A stretch of 51,026 nucleotides of DNA from Burkholderiales bacterium (GTDB taxonomy: Bacteria > Pseudomonadota > Gammaproteobacteria > Burkholderiales > Burkholderiaceae_F), in NCBI GenBank assembly GCA_020355165.1, contig CP070661.1, forward strand, positions 2,737,222 to 2,788,247, in the 5' to 3' direction. Shown here in pieces: positions 1-8,433 of the stretch (positions are counted from its first letter, which is position 1; each line of letters begins with the position of its first letter). Under the pieces are notes generated by a model. That model did not search any database. It was not told the DNA's origin and was given only the letters and a program-made list of their open reading frames with translations. The position numbers and the translations under genes were made by a program.

Positions 1-40
1 CGGCACAGGTGATGATCACCTTGCGATTGGCTTTGGCCAT
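1..40 (-). CDS. BKACE family enzyme, N-terminal fragment (cut by window edge)
   Basis: Only the first 13 codons lie in the window. They read MAKANRKVIITCA, which matches the usual start of beta-keto acid cleavage enzymes (BKACE, formerly 3-keto-5-aminohexanoate cleavage proteins), where a KVIITCA-type first strand is typical. Known members condense a beta-keto acid with acetyl-CoA to give acetoacetate and a new CoA ester. A good ribosome site (AAGGAG on the minus strand, about 46-51) precedes the ATG. The call rests on a short stretch, but the motif and its place beside a CoA-based catabolic operon fit. Confidence 0.6.
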   Translation of the reverse strand, partial: MAKANRKVIITCA

Positions 41-216
41 CGTGAGCTCCTTCGTCGTTTCGGTTCAGTCTTTGCGGTAGGGGCGTTGCGCGCGCCTGTG
101 CGGAGCGAAAACCCCTCAACCAGGCGACCGGCGTCTTCGCTGCTGCACGCGGCTGGTCGCATGTTCACCCGTCCGATGAAGCGAGCATCGGTGCGGGGCG
201 CGGATTGCGTCGGGGC

Positions 217-1140
217 TCAGCGCTCATAGAGGCGGCCGTCGGCGCCTTCGGAGTGGATGATCAGGCCGGCGCCTGCAGCGTCCTTAGGGCCGATGACCAG
301 GTGGTCGGCCGCCGTGCTGACCGGCCGGATCCCGTGGCGCCGCAATTGATCCTTTGTCACTTCGAGATCAACGCTTCGCAATGCGATCGCGGCCATGCGG
401 GGCGGAGGCGATAGAAAGGCCGTGCCGAACAGGGCGCTCTTGGCTTCAGGTCCAACGATCGCGATCCGCCCTCGGTCGAGGCCAATGACCGCCCCGCCAC
501 CGCCGATGCTTTGGGCCGGCCGGCCACAGTAGCGGGCATATCGTCCGGCAGCTTCCACAACATCGGCCACGACGATCAGGACGCCGGTCAGCGCCTCGAT
601 GCCGTTATCCCGCGCCAGCTGGCCGGGCTGCCAGACCAGGTCCGGCGTCTCATGCGTGAGGAACTGGATGCGCCCCTCCGGCATGAGTTCCGGCGCTGTA
701 CGAAGAACCGAGAACGACGCCATCGCTTCGCTGCCACCGACCAATGCAAGCGGGCGACGGAGCTTCACCACCGGCTGCGGATCGAAACCTGCGGCCGCCA
801 GCCGGATGTGCTCGACCTCCGCATTCGCGGTAGCGAGCGCAATCAGGTGTGCGCCTTCGTAGCGCATCAGTCCGTCCCGGAGCTGGTGCGACAGCACGGT
901 CTCGCTGCCCCGCACCTGCACCAGGAACTCGAGGTAGCCGCGCTGCAGCATGGCGCATCGATTCGCTGTTCCTGACGGCACGCGACCACCCTCTGCAGTC
1001 GCATTCTTGTGCTCTGAATACGGCGTCAGGACGAACCCCAGCCGCTCGAAGGCAGTAGCGGCCACGCCCATGTCCTCGACGAACCACCCGACGTGGTCGA
1101 GGAAGACTTCGCCCGGAGCCGGAAGCTGCGCCTCGGTCAT
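217..1140 (-). CDS. VOC/glyoxalase-like domain protein
   Basis: 307 residues. The first half (about 12-180) looks like a glyoxalase-like (VOC superfamily, Glyoxalase_3 type) domain: an early DHVGWFVEDM strand, then GTANRCAML and a YLEFL strand. The second half (about 190-300) looks like a degenerate second VOC module. Members are metal-dependent enzymes or binding proteins with varied, often unknown substrates. The frame stays open upstream to 1413, but that extension is low complexity and has no VOC character, so the ATG at 1140 was chosen. The gene precedes the BKACE gene on the same strand and diverges from the TAXI/TRAP operon. Substrate is unknown. Confidence 0.75.
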   Translation of the reverse strand: MTEAQLPAPGEVFLDHVGWFVEDMGVAATAFERLGFVLTPYSEHKNATAEGGRVPSGTANRCAMLQRGYLEFLVQVRGSETVLSHQLRDGLMRYEGAHLIALATANAEVEHIRLAAAGFDPQPVVKLRRPLALVGGSEAMASFSVLRTAPELMPEGRIQFLTHETPDLVWQPGQLARDNGIEALTGVLIVVADVVEAAGRYARYCGRPAQSIGGGGAVIGLDRGRIAIVGPEAKSALFGTAFLSPPPRMAAIALRSVDLEVTKDQLRRHGIRPVSTAADHLVIGPKDAAGAGLIIHSEGADGRLYER

Positions 1141-1432
1141 GCCCGGGCCCCCGTCCGATCTCTCGCGTGCGGACTGCAGAGACTTTTCGTGGTGACAGAA
1201 GGCGTGTCGACTGGTGTCTGCCCGAATCGATTGGCGTACATTCCCAAATGATGCCTTCGGGCGAGGCCGGCCGATGGGCTGGCCGACGCCGATCCGGGAG
1301 GCGTCATCGCTTATGAACCGCATTCGAATCGGAACACAGATTCCGAGCAGGACCCCTGTGCCATGCCTCGGTCTCGGGGGGAGAAGAGGCAAGGGAGCCG
1401 AAATCCAGTCCACTCACGAACAGGAGGATGCA
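1141..1432. promoter_or_regulatory. divergent intergenic region, VOC gene / TAXI operon
   Basis: 292 bp separate the two divergent starts, and no gene is apparent. A TACATT hexamer at 1237-1242 is a possible -10 for the plus-strand operon, though no convincing -35 is seen. Promoters for both directions must lie here. No clear operator palindrome was found by eye. Confidence 0.4.
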
Positions 1433-2422
1433 ATGTCAGGGTCGCGCAGGACGTTTCTTTCGATCACGGCGCTGCTCGGCGTGCTGGCCTACGCACCGCT
1501 CGCCTCGGCGCAGATGCCACCGCCCGAGAAGCAGTTTCTCGCACTCGCGACATCGTCGGTCGGGGGCACGTGGTTTCCGCTCGGTGGCGCAATGGCCGGG
1601 TTGATCAGCAAGAAGTACCCGCAGCTGAACGTCAACGTCGAGGCCACCGGCGGCACGGTCGACAACCTGAAGCTGATGAAGAACAGGAAAGTCGAGCTCG
1701 CCTATTCGACGGCCGACCAGGCGTTCGCGGCCTTCCGCGGCGAGGGCAAGTTCGACACGAAGATCGACAACATTCGCGGCCTGGTCGGCGGGCACGCGAT
1801 CATCTGGCAACTGGTCACCCTGAAGGACCGGGGCGTCAAGTCGATCTACGACCTGAAGGGCAAGCGCATTTCGCTCGGTGCAGCCGGATCGATCGGCAAT
1901 TCGATCGGGCAGATCGTGATCGAGGCGCACGGCCTGAAGATGAACCAGGACTGGAAGCCGGAGTACATCGGCCATGCGCAGGGCGCTGGCGCGCTGCGCG
2001 ACGGACAGGTCGACGCCGTTCTCAACATCAGCTCCGTACCGACCGGGAACATGACCGACATCACCAGCACGCACGGCGCGGACACCATCTTCCTCGTGCC
2101 GGACCCGAAGGTGCTCGACAAGCTCACCGCCGACCGCCCGTACTGGGTCAGGGCGAAGATCACCGGCGGCGTTTACAAGGGTCATGACAAGGATCTGCCC
2201 GGCAGTTTCGCCGTCTCGACGATCCTGATCGCCGACCAGACCCTGCCCGATGCGACCGCCTATGCGATCGTCAAGACGCTGCTCGAGAACAACGCGGAAC
2301 TGACGAAAGCGCACAGCCTCGGCAAGGAGTGGACGACTGAGCAGGCGACCAACGGCATCAAGGGCGTGATTCCGTTCCACCCGGGCGCCGAGAAGTACCT
2401 CAAGGAGAAAGGACTCCTGTAG
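1433..2422 (+). CDS. TAXI-family TRAP transporter solute-binding protein
   Basis: 329 residues, exported. Residues 1-26 form a signal peptide (RR at 5-6, hydrophobic core, ASA-Q cleavage site). The mature protein has the TAXI features: an early LATSSVGGTWFPLGGAMA strand, then EATGGTVDNLKLM and the ISLGAAGSIGNS loop. TAXI proteins bind small carboxylates in the periplasm and pass them to the fused TRAP permease encoded next (39 nt gap). The ATG at 1433 was preferred over the longer open frame (from 1214) because AGGAGG lies at 1422-1427 and the signal peptide starts there. As first gene of the operon its ligand is probably the pathway substrate. Confidence 0.92.
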   Translation: MSGSRRTFLSITALLGVLAYAPLASAQMPPPEKQFLALATSSVGGTWFPLGGAMAGLISKKYPQLNVNVEATGGTVDNLKLMKNRKVELAYSTADQAFAAFRGEGKFDTKIDNIRGLVGGHAIIWQLVTLKDRGVKSIYDLKGKRISLGAAGSIGNSIGQIVIEAHGLKMNQDWKPEYIGHAQGAGALRDGQVDAVLNISSVPTGNMTDITSTHGADTIFLVPDPKVLDKLTADRPYWVRAKITGGVYKGHDKDLPGSFAVSTILIADQTLPDATAYAIVKTLLENNAELTKAHSLGKEWTTEQATNGIKGVIPFHPGAEKYLKEKGLL

Positions 2423-2461
2423 TCGCCTGAGCGGCGATCTCGACGCACGAGGGCCGGGGGC

Positions 2462-4360
2462 ATGGACTCAGCCAGAGGGCTGGCCGCGGTGGTGTTCGCA
2501 CTCGCGGCCGCCTTTTCTGGCTTCCACCTGTGGACGAGCTATTTCGGCACGCTGCCGGTGCTGCGGCAGGTCTACGTCCATCTCGGGTTTGCCCTGGTCC
2601 TGATCTTCATTACGCGCCCAGCCTTCGAAGGAAGGCGTCGGCTGCTGCGCTGGATCATTGACGCGCCGCTGGCCGCGGCGTCAGCGGTGATCGCGACCTA
2701 CGCGGTCGTCAACTTCATGGAAATCGCCCTCCGGGGCGCCGGCGACCCGACCCAGGTCAGCGTCTACCTGGGCGTCGTCGCCACGCTGCTGGTACTCGAG
2801 GCGACCCGTCGAATGGTCGGCTGGGCACTACCGACGCTGGCGATCCTGTTCCTGATCTACGGCTTCACCGGGCCCTGGATGCCGGGGCCGCTGGCGCATC
2901 GTGGCTTCGACATCGAGCGCATCGCAGCAACGCTGTACCTGACGGATTCCGGCATCGGCGGCACGCCGCTGCAAGTCTCGGCCACCTATGTGGCGATCTT
3001 CGTCATCTTCGCCGCCTTTCTCGACGTCTCTGGTGTCGGCCGCTTCTTCATCGACTGGAGCTACGCCGCGCTCGGGTGGATGCGCGGCGGTCCGGCGAAG
3101 GTCGCGATCTTCGGCAGCGCGATGATGGGAACGGTTTCGGGCAGCGCGGTGGCGAACGTCGTGGCCACCGGCACGTTCACCATCCCGATCATGAAGCGCG
3201 CCGGCCTGCGCCCGGCCTTCGCCGGTGCCGTGGAGGCGGCGGCATCCTCAGGCGGCCAGATCATGCCCCCGGTGATGGGCGCGGCCGCCTTCATCATGGT
3301 CGAGATCGTCGGCACCTCGTACAACGCGGTGATGGCCGCCGCCGCGATCCCGGCCATTCTCTACTTCACGGCCATCCTGGCGATGGTCGACTTCGAAGTG
3401 GCCAAGCTCGGAATCCGCGGCCTGCCGCGATCGGAACTGCCGAGCGCCTGGGGCGTGTTCAAGGAACGCTGGCACCTGGTGCTGCCACTGGTCCTGCTGA
3501 TCTACCTGCTGGTCTGGGTGCAGTACACGCCAATCAAGTCGGCGTTCATCAGCATCATCGCGGTCCTCGTCATCAGCGCGCTGAGGTCGGCGACCCGGCC
3601 AAACATGCGCAGGATCGGCGAGGGACTGCGGCAGGGCGCGATGTCGATGCTTGAGGTCGCGGCGGCCTGTGCCTGCGCCGGCATCATCATCGGCGTGATG
3701 ATGATCAGCGGGCTGGCCCTGCGGCTGTCGTCGCTGCTGATCGACTTCTCGGGCGGCAGCCTGATCGTGCTGATGTTCCTGACGATGATCGTGTCGCTGA
3801 TCCTCGGCATGGGCCTGCCGACGTCGGCCGTCTACGTCGTGCTCGCCACGCTGGTCGTGCCGGCAATGATCGACATGGGGGTCGATGTCCTGGCGGCGCA
3901 CATGTTCGTCTTCTATTTCGGCGTGCTGGCCAATGTCACGCCGCCGGTGGCGATCGCCGCCTATGCAGGCGCCGGCCTGGCCGGGGCGCGATCCTCGACG
4001 ACCGGACTGATCGCCTTCCGCCTGTCGCTGGCCGGCTTCATCCTGCCGTTCATGTGGGTCTATAACCCGGCCCTGATCTCCAAGGGCGGCGGCGTCGACA
4101 TCGCAGTGGCCGTCGTCAGCGGCCTAGCCGGCATCGTCGCGCTGGCAGGCAGCGTGCAGGGCTACCTGTTCGGACGGGCACGCTGGCACGAGCGCATCCT
4201 GCTCGGCGCCGGGGCGCTGGCGCTGATCAAGCCGGGCATCACGACCGACCTGATCGGTGCGGGCTTGCTCGGGCTGGCCGGACTCAGCCGAGTGCTCCTT
4301 GCACGGGAGGGGTTCAAGCCGCAGGCGCCGGCCAGCGCGGAATCGAAGGCGGCGGATTGA
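2462..4360 (+). CDS. TRAP transporter fused permease (4TM/12TM, TAXI partner)
   Basis: 632 residues, almost entirely hydrophobic segments. The N-terminal part is the small-subunit (DctQ-like) section and about residues 150-560 the DctM-like section. The latter includes the SGSAVANVVATG loop, GGQIMPPVMGAAAF and GMGLPTSAVY (about 450), all typical of fused TAXI-type TRAP permeases. It should work as a Na+-driven secondary importer with the binding protein encoded just upstream. The stop codon overlaps the TTG start of the flavoprotein gene by 4 nt, so translation is probably coupled. Confidence 0.92.
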   Translation: MDSARGLAAVVFALAAAFSGFHLWTSYFGTLPVLRQVYVHLGFALVLIFITRPAFEGRRRLLRWIIDAPLAAASAVIATYAVVNFMEIALRGAGDPTQVSVYLGVVATLLVLEATRRMVGWALPTLAILFLIYGFTGPWMPGPLAHRGFDIERIAATLYLTDSGIGGTPLQVSATYVAIFVIFAAFLDVSGVGRFFIDWSYAALGWMRGGPAKVAIFGSAMMGTVSGSAVANVVATGTFTIPIMKRAGLRPAFAGAVEAAASSGGQIMPPVMGAAAFIMVEIVGTSYNAVMAAAAIPAILYFTAILAMVDFEVAKLGIRGLPRSELPSAWGVFKERWHLVLPLVLLIYLLVWVQYTPIKSAFISIIAVLVISALRSATRPNMRRIGEGLRQGAMSMLEVAAACACAGIIIGVMMISGLALRLSSLLIDFSGGSLIVLMFLTMIVSLILGMGLPTSAVYVVLATLVVPAMIDMGVDVLAAHMFVFYFGVLANVTPPVAIAAYAGAGLAGARSSTTGLIAFRLSLAGFILPFMWVYNPALISKGGGVDIAVAVVSGLAGIVALAGSVQGYLFGRARWHERILLGAGALALIKPGITTDLIGAGLLGLAGLSRVLLAREGFKPQAPASAESKAAD

Positions 4361-6009
4361 AGGTCAGAGCGGACGCGGTGGCGACGTCCGAGACCGATGT
4401 GCTCGTTCTCGGCGGCGGCATCGCGGGCCATCGCGCAGCAGCGGCGGCGTGCCAACAGGGCGTGGCGGTCAGCCTTGCCTATCTGGCCAGGGGCGCATCG
4501 ATCTTCATCATCGGCTGCAATGCGCCGTTCGGCCACGTCGATGCGCGCGATGGCCCGGATGTCTACTTCGACGACATGATCCGCGGCGGTTATGGACTGA
4601 ACGACCGACGCCTGGTGCGGATTGTCGCCGACCAGGCAACGAAGGCGATCGAGGAGCTGCGGGCCATCGGCGTGCCTTTCGCTGCCGAGAATTCGCGGCT
4701 GCGGCAACGCCACCTGTCCGGCAACACGTATCCGCGCTCGGTGTATGTCCCCGAAGGCACCGGCCGCGTCATCCTCGAGCACCTGGCCAGACAGTGCGAG
4801 GCGCTTGGTGCGACAACGCTGGCGGGGTGGAAGGCCGTTTCGCTTCTGTGCGACCACGGCGAAGTGGTCGGCGCCCTGCTCGCGAAACCGCGCGAGCCCC
4901 GCCTGCTCGCCGTCCGCGCGCGCGCGGTGGTCCTGGCCCTGGGCGGCATCGGCCGCATCTACGAAGACAGCACGTACCCTGCCGATGTCGCGGCCGACGC
5001 CTATGCCCTCGCCTTCGATGCCGGCGCGCGGCTGATCGACATGGAGTTCGTCCAGTTCGAGCCGGTGGTAACCGTGTGGCCGGAGGCCTGCCGGGGAATG
5101 GAAATGCCGACGGCGATGCTTGGCGACGGCGCAACGCTGCTGAACGCGGCGGGTGAGCGCTTCATGCTGCGCCACAATCCGGAGTATGGCGAGAAGCGGA
5201 TCGAGAAGGCACGGCTGTCGCTGGCGATCCAGCGGGAGATCGACGAGGGACGCGGGCTGCCCGACGGATCCGTCCTGTTCGACACGACGCAGGTGCCCAA
5301 GGCCCAGCTCGAAAGCTACGTGGCGCACGTGCGGCGCCTGCGCGCAGCGGGACTGGAGCCCACCCGGAAGGGACCGCACGTGCGGCCGGCCGCCCACAGC
5401 GAGATGGGTGGAGTGGCGATCGACGAATCCTGCTGGTCGGGCGTGCCGGGTCTTTTCGCCTGCGGCGAGAGCGCCGGCGGCCTGCACGGAGCGAGCCGCC
5501 TCGCAGGCAACGGCGGCAGCGACACCGTGGTGACCGGAGCGGTGGCCGGCCGCGGCGCCGCGGCTTCGAACGTGACCCTCGCCGGGCGGGACTGGCCGCG
5601 GATCGTCGATGACGCGGTCGACCGGCTGCGCGCGGTCGCGCAGCAGGCCGGCGCGATGGCACCGGACGAGGTCAAGCAAAGGATCCGCGAACTCATGCCG
5701 CGCGCCGCCGGCATCTGGCGACGAGGCGACGAGCTGGCGAAGGCGGCAAGAGAACTCGAAGGGCTGCAGTCGCAGTCAACGACCGGGCCCGACCCTGACT
5801 GGAAGACCTGGATCAAAGCCCTCGAAGCACGCAACATGGCGCTGACGGCGCGGCTGGTTGCCGAGGGCGCGCTCGCTCGTTGCGAGAGCCGCGGCGCACA
5901 TCAGCGGCTCGACTGTCCGGACCCTGACGACGAGCGCTGGCTGCATCATGTCGCCTTCCACCGCGGCCCGGACGGCGAAGTCGTCCGCGGCATCGAGGCA
6001 ATCCGATGA
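4357..6009 (+). CDS. fumarate reductase/succinate dehydrogenase-type FAD flavoprotein
   Basis: 550 residues. The Rossmann motif GGGIAG is at 19-24. The substrate site has the family pattern: His347 in AHSEMGG, His377 and Arg381 in GLHGASRLAGNGG. Relatives include succinate dehydrogenase/fumarate reductase flavoproteins, L-aspartate oxidase and tricarballylate dehydrogenase, which desaturate or reduce succinate-like di- and tricarboxylates. No iron-sulfur or membrane-anchor partner gene is adjacent, so the electron acceptor is unknown. The start is TTG at 4357 within a TTGA overlap; a GTG at 4378 in the same frame is an alternative. Its place just after the transporter suggests it acts early on the imported acid. 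Confidence 0.85.
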   Translation: MKVRADAVATSETDVLVLGGGIAGHRAAAAACQQGVAVSLAYLARGASIFIIGCNAPFGHVDARDGPDVYFDDMIRGGYGLNDRRLVRIVADQATKAIEELRAIGVPFAAENSRLRQRHLSGNTYPRSVYVPEGTGRVILEHLARQCEALGATTLAGWKAVSLLCDHGEVVGALLAKPREPRLLAVRARAVVLALGGIGRIYEDSTYPADVAADAYALAFDAGARLIDMEFVQFEPVVTVWPEACRGMEMPTAMLGDGATLLNAAGERFMLRHNPEYGEKRIEKARLSLAIQREIDEGRGLPDGSVLFDTTQVPKAQLESYVAHVRRLRAAGLEPTRKGPHVRPAAHSEMGGVAIDESCWSGVPGLFACGESAGGLHGASRLAGNGGSDTVVTGAVAGRGAAASNVTLAGRDWPRIVDDAVDRLRAVAQQAGAMAPDEVKQRIRELMPRAAGIWRRGDELAKAARELEGLQSQSTTGPDPDWKTWIKALEARNMALTARLVAEGALARCESRGAHQRLDCPDPDDERWLHHVAFHRGPDGEVVRGIEAIR

Positions 6010-6031
6010 ACCACTGACGTCTGGCAGCCTG

Positions 6032-7231
6032 ATGAGCTTGCGCAAGCCACTTTCCGGAATCCGCGTCCTCGACTTCACGCGACTGTTCGCCGGACCGTTC
6101 TGCACGATGCTGCTCGGCGACCTTGGCGCCGACGTGGTGAAGATCGAAGCGCCCGAGGGCGACCCGATCCGGTTCCAGGGACCGCCGTTCCACCATGGGC
6201 ACAGCATGAGCTACCTGGCGGTGAACCGGAACAAGCGTTCGATCGTCCTCGACTTCAAGACCGCCGAGCACAAGGCCATCGCCGGCCGGCTTGCGCAGGC
6301 TGCCGACGTGATCGTCGAGAACTTCCGTCCCGGCGTGATGGACCGCCTCGGGGTCGGCTACGAGGCGGTCGCAGCCGCCAATCCGCGCGTCGTCTACGCG
6401 TCGATGTCGGGCATGGGCGCCGACGGCCCGGATCGTGACTTGGGCGCATTCGATCTGACCATCCAGGCCGAGGGCGGCTACATGAGCATCACCGGCGAGC
6501 GCGGCGGCGCGCCGATCAAGCTCGGCACCTCGGCGTTCGACCTCATCTGCGGCCAGTATGCGATGGGGGCGATCGTCACCGCGCTGTTGGATCGCGAACG
6601 CACCGGACGGGGACAGCGGCTGGAAACGAGCCTGTTCGAAAGCGAGATCACCTTCCTCGTCGACGCGGCGATGGAGTACTTCCTGACAGGCGTGAGCCGG
6701 GAGAAGTGGGGCTCCGAGCACGCCGCGCAGGCGCCCTACCAGGCGTTCCAGGGCGCCGATGGCTGGGTGGTGATCGGCGCCGGGATGCAGAGGCTTTTCG
6801 AGTCGCTGCTCAAGGTGCTCGGCCGGCTCGACCTGCTGCAGGACCCGCGCTTCGCCAACCTGGCTGGCCGGGTCCAGCATCGCGCGGAACTGCAGGCGAT
6901 CCTGAAGCCGGAGCTGATCAAGCACAGCACCGCGTCATTGATCCGCGAGCTGCGCGCCGAGGGCGTGCCGTGCGCGCCGGTGAACAACATGGAGCAGGTG
7001 TTCAAGCATCGGCAGGCGCTTCATCGCGGCATGGTGCAGCAGGTCGATCATCCCGGCTACGGCAGCATCCCGGTCATCGGCCCGGCGGTGAAGTACAGCG
7101 GGTTCGACATCGCCGATGATTGGCAGGCGCCGCCGGTACTGGGCGAGCACACCGGCGAGGTCCTGAACGACTGGCTCGGACTGGACGAGCAGGCCGGCGC
7201 GCAGTCGGCCACGCCGCGGGGCACGACATGA
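6032..7231 (+). CDS. class III (CaiB/BaiF/Frc family) CoA-transferase
   Basis: 399 residues, near the usual family length. The N-terminus SGIRVLDFTRLFAGPF is diagnostic, followed by DLGADVVKIE. Asp170 (SAFDLICGQ) aligns with the catalytic Asp169 of formyl-CoA transferase, which forms the acyl-aspartyl anhydride. The enzyme should move CoA from a donor such as succinyl-CoA to the carboxylate being degraded. The frame is open further upstream, but that part overlaps the flavoprotein gene, so the ATG at 6032 was chosen. The 3' end overlaps the MaoC gene as ATGA. Substrate is not predictable. Confidence 0.9.
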   Translation: MSLRKPLSGIRVLDFTRLFAGPFCTMLLGDLGADVVKIEAPEGDPIRFQGPPFHHGHSMSYLAVNRNKRSIVLDFKTAEHKAIAGRLAQAADVIVENFRPGVMDRLGVGYEAVAAANPRVVYASMSGMGADGPDRDLGAFDLTIQAEGGYMSITGERGGAPIKLGTSAFDLICGQYAMGAIVTALLDRERTGRGQRLETSLFESEITFLVDAAMEYFLTGVSREKWGSEHAAQAPYQAFQGADGWVVIGAGMQRLFESLLKVLGRLDLLQDPRFANLAGRVQHRAELQAILKPELIKHSTASLIRELRAEGVPCAPVNNMEQVFKHRQALHRGMVQQVDHPGYGSIPVIGPAVKYSGFDIADDWQAPPVLGEHTGEVLNDWLGLDEQAGAQSATPRGTT

Positions 7232-7644
7232 GCGAAGACGGCAATCCCGCGCTGCGCGTCGGCGCGTCGGCGACCTTCACCAAGACGGTCTCCGAATCGG
7301 ACGTCTACCTCTATGCGGGGATCACCGGCGATTTCTCGCCCAACCACATCGATGAGCAGTACATGCGCGGCGGTCGGTACGGGCGCCGCATTGCACACGG
7401 CACGCTGCTGGTCGGCTTCATGTCGGCGGCGTCGGCGCACCTGTACCTGGGCCGCACGGTCTCCCTCGGTTACGACCGGATCCGCTTCACGGCGCCGGTC
7501 TTCTTCGGCGACACCATCACGACCGAGTACCGCATCCGCGAGATCGATTCCGTGAAGCGGCGCGTCCACGCGGACGTCACCTGTCGCAACGAGCGCGGCG
7601 AGACGGTGGCCGTCGCGGTGAACATCCGCGCCTTCGTCGATTGA
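7228..7644 (+). CDS. MaoC-like (R)-specific hydratase
   Basis: 138 residues, a single hot-dog fold. The hydratase-2 motif is intact, with Asp35 and His40 (GITGDFSPNH) as the catalytic pair, followed by RIAHGTLL. MaoC enzymes add water to enoyl-CoA esters, giving (R)-3-hydroxyacyl-CoA or, in some pathways, methylmalyl/citramalyl-CoA type products. The start overlaps the CoA-transferase stop (ATGA, 7228-7231), which indicates translational coupling. The enoyl-CoA hydratase gene follows after 7 nt. Confidence 0.9.
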   Translation: MSEDGNPALRVGASATFTKTVSESDVYLYAGITGDFSPNHIDEQYMRGGRYGRRIAHGTLLVGFMSAASAHLYLGRTVSLGYDRIRFTAPVFFGDTITTEYRIREIDSVKRRVHADVTCRNERGETVAVAVNIRAFVD

Positions 7645-7651
7645 GATCCCG

Positions 7652-8428
7652 ATGGACATGCTTCTGCAAGAGGAACGCGACGGCGTCCTGCTCCTGACGT
7701 TGAACCGGCCCGAAGCGCACAACGCGCTGTCGAGCGAGCTCGCCGACCGGCTCTACGATGCGCTGGCGGCGACGGCGGAACGGCGCGACATCCGCGTCGT
7801 CGTGCTGCGCGGCGCCGGGGAGAAGGCGTTCTGCGCCGGGACCGACCTGAAGGAGCGGCGCGATCTCAGCCCGGATGAAAAGTGGGCCCAGCGCACGCGC
7901 GGCTGGCGCATCAACCAGTTCATCTGGCGGATGCCGCAACCGGTCATCGCGCTGATCCACGGCTGGTGCCTCGGCGGCGGATTCGAGATGGCACTGTTCT
8001 GCGACCTGCGCATTGCGTCGCCCGATGCCGTCTTCTCGTTCCCGGAGATGACGCTGGGTGCATACCCCGGCTCGGGCGCAGCGATCGTCCTGCCCCGCGC
8101 GATCGGGCGCGCCCAGGCCAAGCACCTGTTCTTCACGGCGCGCAGGGTGCCGGCGGCCGAGGCGCTGCAGCTCGGGATCGTCGAGTGGGTGCTCCCGCGC
8201 GAGCAGTTGCTCGACAAGGCGCTCGAGCTGGCCGAACAGATCAAGGGCACAAGTCCTCTCGGCGTCGGGGCGGTCAAGCGGATGGTCAATCTCGGTGCCG
8301 ACCTGACGTTCGACGCAGCCGCGGATCTCAACGATGCGCTGCGCCGGCCACTCGAGGCGACGAAGGACTACGAGGAAGGCATCCGCGCGTTCTTCGAGAA
8401 GCGCAGGCCGGTCTTTCGCGGCGAGTAG
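7652..8428 (+). CDS. enoyl-CoA hydratase/isomerase family (crotonase)
   Basis: 258 residues, a full-length crotonase. Oxyanion-hole segments are AFCAGTDLKE and GWCLGGGFEMALFCD. Glu112 and Glu132 (FSFPEMTLG) sit where rat crotonase has Glu144 and Glu164, so true hydratase chemistry is possible. Having both a MaoC and a crotonase in one operon suggests either two hydration steps or that one performs isomerisation or C-C hydrolysis. It lies 7 nt after maoC and 5 nt before the acyl-CoA dehydrogenase. Confidence 0.88.
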   Translation: MDMLLQEERDGVLLLTLNRPEAHNALSSELADRLYDALAATAERRDIRVVVLRGAGEKAFCAGTDLKERRDLSPDEKWAQRTRGWRINQFIWRMPQPVIALIHGWCLGGGFEMALFCDLRIASPDAVFSFPEMTLGAYPGSGAAIVLPRAIGRAQAKHLFFTARRVPAAEALQLGIVEWVLPREQLLDKALELAEQIKGTSPLGVGAVKRMVNLGADLTFDAAADLNDALRRPLEATKDYEEGIRAFFEKRRPVFRGE

Positions 8429-8433
8429 CGACG

